A stretch of DNA of 62,581 bases from Streptomyces toxytricini. Its GTDB lineage: Bacteria; Actinomycetota; Actinomycetes; Streptomycetales; Streptomycetaceae. The stretch's first letter is position 1. Every line of letters starts with the position of its first letter. Below are positions 56,467 to 62,581 of the stretch, one piece after another. The notes under the pieces were generated by a model. That model did not search any database. It saw only the letters and a list, made by a program, of their open reading frames with translations, and was not told the origin of the DNA. The stretch spans positions 1 through 62,581 of the forward strand of contig NZ_BMTY01000033.1 in NCBI RefSeq assembly GCF_014649915.1. The letters are read 5' to 3'. The translations under genes were made by a program, and so were the position numbers.

Positions 56467-56808
56467 TCAGAGGGGGGCGGCCGTACGCAGCCAGGCGGCC
56501 GAGCCGAGCACGACGGGGACGGCGTACCACCAGCGGCTGATCGTGCGCAGGTACACCGGCAGCACCGACAGCAGCAGGCCGGCGAAGGCGAACCCCATGA
56601 CCGCGTACGCCTGCACCTCCATGTCGTCGCGGAGGCGGACGTCGTCGGGCCCCGGGTCGGCGCGCAGCAGGAGCAGGCACAGGTACGCCGCCGGCAGGTA
56701 GACGAGCCCGAGCGGCACGCCCAGCACCCACTGCAGGCAGCCGCGGTCGCCGTGGAGGTCGTCGGTCCCCTCGTCGCCGCCGCCCGCGCTGTCGCTCCGG
56801 AAGCCCAT
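56467..56808 (-). CDS. small membrane protein, unknown
   Basis: A 113-residue protein with an acidic N terminus (MGFRSDSAGGGDEGTDDL) and three hydrophobic stretches (LGVPLGLVYLPAAYLCLLLL, AVMGFAFAGLLLSVLPVYL and YAVPVVLGSAAWL). I do not recognise the family. The ATG at 56808 has GGAGGGG 8 bases upstream, which fixes it. It converges on the symporter and is divergent from the lipoprotein gene. Confidence 0.7.
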   Translation of the reverse strand: MGFRSDSAGGGDEGTDDLHGDRGCLQWVLGVPLGLVYLPAAYLCLLLLRADPGPDDVRLRDDMEVQAYAVMGFAFAGLLLSVLPVYLRTISRWWYAVPVVLGSAAWLRTAAPL

Positions 56809-56935
56809 GTCGTGCCCCTCCACCCTCCGGCCGGCCGGTACGGGCGCAAGACGCCGGGCGCCCCCGCACGGTTCCGGCCCGCGGGCGGCCCTATAGTCGG
56901 CGGCCGTTGTCCAACGAGCGGGAAACGGGGGCCTG

Positions 56936-57676
56936 ATGGCGATGGTGAAGGCGATACGGGAGATACGGGCGGCCCGGGCGGCGGCCCGGCTGATAGGGAG
57001 GCGCAACGCGCTGCGCTACCTCGCGCTCGGAGCGGGCGCCGCGCTCGCGGCGGCCTGCACGGGCAAGGGCGCGGGGGCGGCAGGAGCGGACGGCAACGGC
57101 ACGGGGCCCGCCCCGGCCGGCAGCACGGGCCCGGCGCCGGCCGCCTCGACGGCCGCGCCGTCGACGCCCTCCGGGACCGCCGGCCCGGCGACCGGCTCCG
57201 CGGGGGCGGCACCGACGGCGACCACCGCCGGGGTGCTGGCCCGGGCGTTCGACGCGTTCGTCAAGGGCAGGTGGCGGCTGGAGTCCACGACGCCCGGCGG
57301 GCCGACCGTCACGGGAACGGCCACCGTCCTCGCCGACGGCGGCGGGAACGGCGGCTTCACCATCGACTGGGACGGACCCGACGGCAAACCGGTCACCTGG
57401 ACCGGGTCCTGGCTGCTGCGCGGCGGCCACCTGCGCATCGACGTCCACACCGCCCCCAAGGGCATCAACCGACTCACCGGCGGCGAGGCCCTCACCGTCC
57501 CGAAGGAGGTCGGCGAGGGCGCCTCCCTGCTCCTCCCGTGGAAGCCGCCCGGCCACAAGGACACCGGCGACGGCCAGCAGCTGCAGGTCACCTACCGGGA
57601 CGGGGCCCTGCGCATCGTCCACCGCGAGCGCGGCGGCAGCGAATCCGTCCACAGCTGCACGCGGATTCCCGCCTGA
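56936..57676 (+). CDS. putative Tat-exported lipoprotein
   Basis: A 246-residue protein. The N terminus has a twin-arginine motif, GRRNALRYLALGAG, followed by a lipobox AAAC with Cys near residue 40, so export by Tat with lipid attachment is likely. An Ala/Gly/Pro/Thr linker to about residue 98 leads to a beta-rich domain (VTGTATVLADGGGNGGFTID, then WTGSWLLRGGHLRIDVH) that ends with Cys in SVHSCTRIPA. The family is not recognised. It lies just before the minisatellite. Confidence 0.7.
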   Translation: MAMVKAIREIRAARAAARLIGRRNALRYLALGAGAALAAACTGKGAGAAGADGNGTGPAPAGSTGPAPAASTAAPSTPSGTAGPATGSAGAAPTATTAGVLARAFDAFVKGRWRLESTTPGGPTVTGTATVLADGGGNGGFTIDWDGPDGKPVTWTGSWLLRGGHLRIDVHTAPKGINRLTGGEALTVPKEVGEGASLLLPWKPPGHKDTGDGQQLQVTYRDGALRIVHRERGGSESVHSCTRIPA

Positions 57677-57699
57677 CGGGGCGGCCCTGGGCCGGGCGG

Positions 57700-58440
57700 C
57701 GGGCCGCGCCGGCACCGGCGGTCGCCGAACCCGGTCGGCCGCCCCGTGGGGACCGGCGTCGGCCCCGGGCCGGATCGGCGCCGGCCCCGTCGGCACCGGC
57801 GGCGGGCCCCGTCGGCACCGGCGTGGGCGGGCCGAAGCCGGCGTCGGCCCCGGCCGGCACTGGCGGCGCCCCGGGTCGGCACCGGAAGCGGCCCGGGGCG
57901 GGAACCGGTGGGGGCGCGGGTCGGACGGGCGGCGGCGCGGCCCGGCCCGGCCCGGCGCCGGCGGGCCGGCACCGGCGGCGGCCGGGGGCCTGTCGGCCGC
58001 CCTGTCGGGGCCGGCGTCGGCCCGGTCGGGATCGGCGTGCGGCGGCGGCCCGGTCGGAATCGGTGTTGGCTCGGCCGGCACCGGCGTTGGTCGGGAGCCT
58101 GTCGGCCGCCCTGTCGGGGCCGGCGTCGGCCCGGTCGGAATTGGCGTCGTCCCCAGGCGCGGCGGCGGCCCGGGTCGGAACCGGCGTTGGCCCGGCCGGC
58201 ACCGGCGGGCGGCCCGGGGCCCAGTCGGGCACCCCGTCGCGCCACGCGTGGCTGGGGTCGGCGCTGACGGCGGCCCCCGGCCGCCACCGGAACCGGCCCG
58301 GGGCGGAACCGGCATCGTTGCCGGCCGGCACCGGGGAACCAGCCAGGGCGGGAACCGGCGCCGGCCCAGGCCACGGCCGAGGCCGGCCGGGGCCCGGCCC
58401 CGGTCGGCCCGGGCCCGGCCCCCGGCGTCGGCCTGGGCCC
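57700..58440. repeat. GC-rich minisatellite
   Basis: About 740 bases between the lipoprotein and the acyl-CoA ligase gene are built from degenerate short units around CCGGCACCGGCG and TCGGCCCGGTCGG. A higher-order duplication is clear: the 42 bases at 57988-58029 recur exactly at 58097-58138, and the flanking 65 or so bases are also similar, giving a 109-base period. Long reading frames on both strands are periodic Pro/Gly/Ala/Arg strings without homology signs, so the region is read as noncoding. Confidence 0.82.
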
Positions 58441-58504
58441 GGCCCTTCCCCGTTCCTCCGCTCTTCCTCCGCCAACTCCGCTCACCGGGGTCTGGCCGAG
58501 CCCC

Positions 58505-58542
58505 GTTACCGCTGCGTAAATTACCGGCGGTAACGCGGTAAC
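58505..58542. promoter_or_regulatory. nested TTACCG palindromes before the acyl-CoA ligase
   Basis: The perfect palindrome TTACCGGCGGTAA (58521-58533) is nested between GTTACCGC (58505-58512) and its inverse GCGGTAAC (58535-58542), so four TTACCG half-sites lie within 38 bases. They end 26 bases before the fadD start and include the only AT-rich run (GCGTAAATTA). This looks like an operator for a dimeric regulator, plausibly a fatty-acid-responsive one; no regulator gene is adjacent. Confidence 0.7.
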
Positions 58543-58568
58543 TCCCGTGTCGAGCGGAGGAGAGCGCC

Positions 58569-60446
58569 ATGAACGCGGACGTCATGCGGGCCGCCCCCAA
58601 GCCGGTGGAGCCCGTCCGGACCGTCGTCGACGGAGTCGTGCGCCAAGTGGAGGTCCCCCCGCTGGCCCCCCTCCCCACCGGCGGCTCGCTCGCGGACATC
58701 CCCTTCCACAACGCCCGCGAGGCACCCAACACCGTCGTCCTCTCCCGCAAGCACCCCGACGGGACGTGGCACGACGTCACCGCGGCCCGGTTCGCCGCAG
58801 AGGTGCTCGCCGTCGCCAAGGGGCTCATCGCCGAAGGGCTCCGCGAGGGCGACCGGCTCGCGATCATGGCCCGCACCACCTACGAGTGGACCCTGCTCGA
58901 CTTCGCGGCCTGGGCCGCCGGACTCGTCACCGTCCCCGTCTACCCGACCTCCTCCGCCCTCCAGGCCCGCTGGATCATCCACGACTCCGGCGCCGTCGCC
59001 TGCGCCGTCGAGGACACCACCCAGGCCCGCCTCATCAGCGCCGAACGCGCCAACCTGCCCTGGCTGGCCCACCTGTGGGAGTTCGACACCGGCGCACTGA
59101 CCCGGCTCGCCAAGGCCGGCGAGCACATCCCCGACGCCGTCGTCCACGCCCGCCGCGCCGCCCGTACGCCCGAATCCGTCGCCACCCTCATCTACACCTC
59201 CGGCACCACCGGCCGGCCCAAGGGCTGCGTCCTCACCCACGGCAACTTCTTCGCCGAAGCCGACAACGCCGTCGAACTCCTCCACCCCGTCTTCCGCTCC
59301 GCCACCACCGAGCCCGCCTCCACCCTCCTCTTCCTGCCGCTCTCCCACGTCTTCGGCCGCATGGTCGCCGTCGGCTGCCTCCGCGCCCGCGTCCGCATCG
59401 GCCACGCCCCCAGCATCAGCACCGACGACCTCCTCGCCGACCTGGCCGGCTTCCGCCCGACGTTCCTCCTCGCCATCCCGTACGTGCTGGAGAAGGTCTA
59501 CAACACCGCCCGCGCCACCGCCGAGCGCATGGGCCGCGCCTCCTCCTTCGACCGCGCCGCCCGCATCGCCCGCCGCTACGGCGAAGCCGCCGAGAACGGC
59601 CGCCCCGGCATCGGCCTGCGCACCGCCCGCGCCCTGTACGACCCCCTCGTCTACCGCCGCATCCGCGCCGCCCTCGGCGGCCACGTCCGCTACGTCATCA
59701 GCGGCGGCTCACCCCTCGGCCGGCGCCTCGCCGCCTTCTACACCGGGGCCGGCATCGACGTCTTCGAGGGCTACGGGCTGACCGAGACCACCGGCGCCAG
59801 TACGGTGACGCCGCCGCAGAAACCCCGGCTCGGCACCGTCGGCTGGCCCCTCCCCGGCACCGCCGTCCGCATCGCCGACGACGGCGAGGTCCTCCTCCGC
59901 GGCCGCCACGTCTTCGCCGGCTACTGGAACACCGCACAGCCGCCCACCCGCGCCGACGGCTGGCTCGCCACCGGCGACATCGGCGAACTCGACGCCGACG
60001 GCTACCTCACCATCACCGGCCGCAAGAAGGACCTGATCATCACCTCCGGCGGCAAGAACGTCGCCCCCGCCCCCCTGGAGGACTGGCTACGCGCCCACCC
60101 CCTGGTCGGCCAATGCCTCGTCGTCGGCGACAACAGGCCGTACGTGACCGCCCTGATCACCCTGGAACCGGAAGGCCTCGCACACTGGCGCGCGATGCGG
60201 CGCCGCGAGGGCGTCCCCACCCGCGAACTCATCAGAGACCCGGACCTCCTGGCCGAACTCCAACGAGCGGTGGACGACGCGAACCGCCTGGTATCCCGCG
60301 CGGAGTCGATCCGCAGATTCACGGTCCTGCCGGGCGACTTCACCGAAGCAAGGGGCCACCTCACCCCGTCGCTGAAACTCCGCCGCGGGGCAATCGTCCG
60401 CGACTACGCCGCAGAAATCGACGCCCTGTACCGGCAGCAGCCCTGA
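58569..60446 (+). CDS. long-chain fatty-acid-CoA ligase (AMP-binding)
   Basis: A 625-residue FadD15-type ligase that activates fatty acids through an acyl-AMP. The P-loop motif is IYTSGTTGRPKGCVLTHGN near residue 212. GYGLTETTGAS near 401 is the AMP motif, and WLATGDIGELDADGYLTITG followed by RKKDLIITSGGKNVAP is the ATP/hinge block. All core motifs are intact. The ATG has GGAGGAG upstream. An operator-like palindrome cluster sits directly before the start. It probably feeds acyl-CoA into lipid synthesis or beta-oxidation at the membrane. Confidence 0.94.
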   Translation: MNADVMRAAPKPVEPVRTVVDGVVRQVEVPPLAPLPTGGSLADIPFHNAREAPNTVVLSRKHPDGTWHDVTAARFAAEVLAVAKGLIAEGLREGDRLAIMARTTYEWTLLDFAAWAAGLVTVPVYPTSSALQARWIIHDSGAVACAVEDTTQARLISAERANLPWLAHLWEFDTGALTRLAKAGEHIPDAVVHARRAARTPESVATLIYTSGTTGRPKGCVLTHGNFFAEADNAVELLHPVFRSATTEPASTLLFLPLSHVFGRMVAVGCLRARVRIGHAPSISTDDLLADLAGFRPTFLLAIPYVLEKVYNTARATAERMGRASSFDRAARIARRYGEAAENGRPGIGLRTARALYDPLVYRRIRAALGGHVRYVISGGSPLGRRLAAFYTGAGIDVFEGYGLTETTGASTVTPPQKPRLGTVGWPLPGTAVRIADDGEVLLRGRHVFAGYWNTAQPPTRADGWLATGDIGELDADGYLTITGRKKDLIITSGGKNVAPAPLEDWLRAHPLVGQCLVVGDNRPYVTALITLEPEGLAHWRAMRRREGVPTRELIRDPDLLAELQRAVDDANRLVSRAESIRRFTVLPGDFTEARGHLTPSLKLRRGAIVRDYAAEIDALYRQQP

Positions 60447-60769
60447 ACGCCACGGCGGCTCAGCGGCAGAGGGCCTTGCACGGGGCTGTGGTGCGGCCCT
60501 GCCGGTGCCGGGGAGGCAGTCTGCCCGTGCCCTCTCCGGCGTTGCGACGGCAACGCGATGGTGGCCGTATCAAGGATCCGGAGTCGGCTTCGAGGGCCCG
60601 AGGCCACGGGGCGGAGAGGTCCGGGACTCGGTGGGAACATCCCCCGTTCGGCGTGTTCTGACAGGCCGGAGGCTTGGGGGAGGGGACCCCCGGCTGCTCG
60701 GGGAGCGGGCGTGGGGTGGGGCGTTTATCGTGGCTGACGGGATCGGGGGGCCGGCCCGAGGAGTGTGCA
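60447..60769 (+). other. 323-base gap with weak promoter signs
   Basis: No gene is seen in this interval. It holds a small perfect hairpin, GCGTTGC-GACG-GCAACGC, at 60539-60556 and a slightly AT-richer GCGTTTATCGTGG at 60720-60732 that could be part of the aminopeptidase promoter. Reading frames crossing it are extensions of neighbouring coding frames. Confidence 0.5.
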
Positions 60770-62317
60770 GTGCATCGTGCCCGCACCGGCGCCGTGGTCG
60801 GCGCAGCCTCCCTGCTCGCGCTCGCCGTACTGCCCGCCGACCCGCAGCGGCCGGCCCCCGCGGCGGCGCCCGCCGCGTCCCGGATCCGGTGGGGCCCCTG
60901 CCCGGGGCAGCCCGTACCGGACGGCATGCGCTGCGGGTCCCTCGCGGTGCCCCTCGACCACGCCGACCCCGCCAAGGGCACCATCGACCTCGCCCTCGCC
61001 TCCCTCCCCGCCGGCGGGCCCCGCGAGCGGCGCCTCGGATCGCTGCTCCTCAACTTCGGCGGGCCCGGCGCCTCCGGCGTCGAGGGCCTCGCCGCCGACG
61101 CCAAGGCCTTCGCCGACCTCGGCGAACGGTACGACCTCGTCTCCTTCGACCCCCGGGGCGTCGGACACAGCGCCCCCGTCACGTGCGGGGGCTCCATGGC
61201 ACCCGACCCCGGCGCGGCCCGCGGCGACGCCGCCGCGCAACTGGCGGCGCTGCGCGCCGTCGCCGAGCGCTGCGAGCGCGCCTCCGGCCGGGTCCTGCCG
61301 TACATCGGCACCGTGCACGTCTCCCGCGACATGGACCTCATCCGCCGCGCCCTCGGCGAGGCGAAGCTGAACTACCTCGGCTTCTCCTACGGGACCCGGC
61401 TCGGCGCCGTCTACGCCGCCCAATACCCGCACCGTGTCGGCCGGATGGTCCTCGACGGCGTCGACACCCTCGTCGAGACGCTGACCGAGCAGGCGCTCGT
61501 CTCCGCCGAGGGCCAGCAGCAGGCACTGGAGAACTTCCTCGCCTGGTGCACCCGCCGCGCCGAAGGCTGCGTGTACGGGACGAACGCCCGCGCCGCGAAG
61601 GAGCACGCCGACAGCCTCGTCGCCTACCTCGACGTACATCCTCTCGTCGATGCCGACGGCACCGCCTTCACCGGCCAGCACGCCGTCACCGCCATCGCCG
61701 CCGCCCTGTACTCCCGTACGTCGTGGCCGGCGCTCGCCGACGCTCTGGCCCGGGTCGAACGCCACGACGACCCCACCGGCCTCCTGCGCCTCGCGAATCC
61801 CGCGGAGGAGCTCCCGGCCGACCGCGCCGCCGAGCCCGGCGCACCGGACGCCGAGCCCGTCCCCGTGCCCGCGGACAACACCGAGGCCGCCATGGCCGCC
61901 GTGAACTGCGCGGACGACCCCGACCGCGGCAGCGACAGGGCCGCGCCGACCGCCGTGGAGCGGCGGATCGCCGGGCTGCGGGACCGGTTCCGCCAGGCCT
62001 CGCGCATCTTCGGCCCGCGCCAACTCGGCACGGTTTTGGCGTGCTACGGCCGGCCCGCGGGCACCGACTTCCTCCGGAGGATCGACCACCCGGGCGCCCC
62101 GCGCATGCTCCTGATCGGCACCCGCGGCGACCCGGCCACCCCGTACCGGTGGACGGAGGAGACGGCCCAGCGCCTGGGGTCGGCGGTCGTCCTGGACTAC
62201 AAGGGCGACGGGCACACCGCGTACACGGCGTCGGAGTGCGTACGGGCCTACGCGGACGCGTTCCTGATGGACGGTGCCTTGGCGTCGGGCACGCGGTCGT
62301 GCCCGGGAGTGGAGTGA
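60770..62317 (+). CDS. secreted tripeptidyl aminopeptidase-like alpha/beta hydrolase
   Basis: A 515-residue exported hydrolase of the SlpD/Tap family (S33). The signal peptide TGAVVGAASLLALAVLPA is followed by an Ala-rich cleavage area. The oxyanion region is LLLNFGGPGASGVEG, the nucleophile Ser is in YLGFSYGTRLGAVYA near residue 206, the Asp is in IGTRGDPATPYRW near 452 and the His is in DGHTAYTAS near 483. It probably trims peptides outside the cell. The GTG at 60770 has GAGGAG 6 bases upstream. A copy of the dispersed repeat follows. Confidence 0.92.
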   Translation: MHRARTGAVVGAASLLALAVLPADPQRPAPAAAPAASRIRWGPCPGQPVPDGMRCGSLAVPLDHADPAKGTIDLALASLPAGGPRERRLGSLLLNFGGPGASGVEGLAADAKAFADLGERYDLVSFDPRGVGHSAPVTCGGSMAPDPGAARGDAAAQLAALRAVAERCERASGRVLPYIGTVHVSRDMDLIRRALGEAKLNYLGFSYGTRLGAVYAAQYPHRVGRMVLDGVDTLVETLTEQALVSAEGQQQALENFLAWCTRRAEGCVYGTNARAAKEHADSLVAYLDVHPLVDADGTAFTGQHAVTAIAAALYSRTSWPALADALARVERHDDPTGLLRLANPAEELPADRAAEPGAPDAEPVPVPADNTEAAMAAVNCADDPDRGSDRAAPTAVERRIAGLRDRFRQASRIFGPRQLGTVLACYGRPAGTDFLRRIDHPGAPRMLLIGTRGDPATPYRWTEETAQRLGSAVVLDYKGDGHTAYTASECVRAYADAFLMDGALASGTRSCPGVE

Positions 62318-62398
62318 GGGGGGAGGGGAGGAGACGGCGGGGTGGAGGCGGCGGGAGGCGCGCGGTCGGGACCGGGGTGCGACGGCGGAGGAGGGGGA

Positions 62399-62581
62399 GG
62401 CGGTAGCCGGCCGGACGGGTGGGGGGTGTGCCGGCGGAGGGGGGCGGCGGGAGCCGGCCGGCCGGGTCGGGGGTGTGACGGCGGGAGCCGGGTGGGCGGG
62501 AGCTGATGGGTCGGGGTCGGGTGGGTGGCTGGGGGTGTCCCCGGCAGTTGATGGTGTCCGGGGCGTGCCGGTCCCTCAAGG
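62399..62581 (+). repeat. dispersed structured repeat, copy C (5' part)
   Basis: After the aminopeptidase stop, G-rich mini-repeats (CGGTAGCCGGCCGG, then GGGGTGTGACGGCGGGAGCC) lead into TGGGTCGGGGTCGGGTG and GTGTCCCCGGCAGTTGATGG. The last 60 or so bases are nearly identical to copy A at about 18450-18515. The window ends inside the element, which has the same orientation as copy A. Sequence 62318-62398 is G-rich and holds no gene. Confidence 0.85.

Noticed and set aside
57588..58485. Periodic Pro/Ala/Gly/Arg frames across the minisatellite
   Set aside because: Frames are open on both strands because of base composition and repeat period; no ribosome site or domain.
61686..62579. Reading frame on the minus strand starting in repeat copy C
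   Set aside because: It is antisense to the aminopeptidase and enters the repeat; its start resembles the shadow frame of copy A (MRDRHAPDTINCRG), which is repeat-derived.
1..62581. tRNA genes and CRISPR arrays
   Set aside because: No cloverleaf with a GTTCGAATC-type arm and no regularly spaced identical repeats with unique spacers were seen in the intergenic regions; the tandem units at 18783 are too diverged and contiguous to be CRISPR.

Overview
The window is a piece of the conserved core of a Streptomyces chromosome. The evidence is very high G+C with strong third-position GC, frequent GTG starts, many 4-bp start/stop overlaps, the developmental sigma factor BldN with its anti-sigma factor RsbN, a Rex repressor, whiJ-type XRE/DUF397/ATPase genes, futalosine-pathway menaquinone genes and class I lysyl-tRNA synthetase. 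The left edge cuts through a 5S rRNA gene, the end of an rRNA operon.

Layout. 1-5.5 kb: 5S rRNA end, a Uma2-family protein, a HAD hydrolase, an MFS transporter, acuC, a phosphatase-like gene, the excisionase-like regulator bdtA and the 32-residue ribosomal protein bS22. 5.5-10 kb: an NAD-dependent epimerase and acyltransferase pair converging on rsbN-bldN. 10.4-18.3 kb: a SerB-like HAD phosphatase, a glutaredoxin-like protein, then rex-hemA-hemC-hemD(cobA) with overlapping ends behind a Rex operator, followed by hemB. From memory, the order excisionase, bS22, epimerase, acyltransferase, SerB, glutaredoxin-like, hemA-hemC-hemD-hemB is shared with Mycobacterium, with bldN-rsbN and rex as Streptomyces additions. 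18.3-22.4 kb: an accessory cassette (ketoacyl synthase, divergent TetR regulator with two operators, a membrane-anchored protein, a 47-residue Cys-rich protein) bracketed by two inverted copies of a structured, roughly 600-bp repeat. A third copy starts at the right edge of the window. 22.5-27.3 kb: DUF1876, a whiJ-like module (DUF397, XRE, HATPase), a VOC protein, an Ala/Pro-rich membrane protein and a flavodoxin-fold reductase. 27.5-31.2 kb: divergent argS and lysS. 31.3-39.2 kb: a DUF2637 membrane protein, two DUF3558 lipoproteins, rtcB, an SDR, a secreted protein, a Mut7-C nuclease-like protein and a conserved hypothetical. 39.4-45.7 kb: hemL, a histidine phosphatase and the cytochrome c maturation set tlpA-ccdA-resB-ccsB. 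45.8-53.6 kb: the menaquinone (futalosine) genes mqnL, mqnP, ubiX/mqnM and mqnE, with a conserved unknown gene, a rhomboid protease and an Lrp/AsnC regulator. 53.7-62.6 kb: GNAT, DUF4229, a DAACS transporter behind a Cys-rich leader peptide, lipoproteins, a minisatellite, a long-chain acyl-CoA ligase and a secreted tripeptidyl aminopeptidase.

Functional theme. The core genes build respiratory cofactors. Five enzymes of the C5 heme route (HemL, A, B, C, D), the System II cytochrome c machinery and most of the late menaquinone pathway lie within about 42 kb, and the heme operon is under the NADH/NAD sensor Rex. The least explained signals are the structured inverted repeats around the ketoacyl synthase cassette, the Cys-coding leader followed by a C-rich, G-poor tract before an atypical DAACS transporter, and several clean palindromes at promoters with no assigned regulator.
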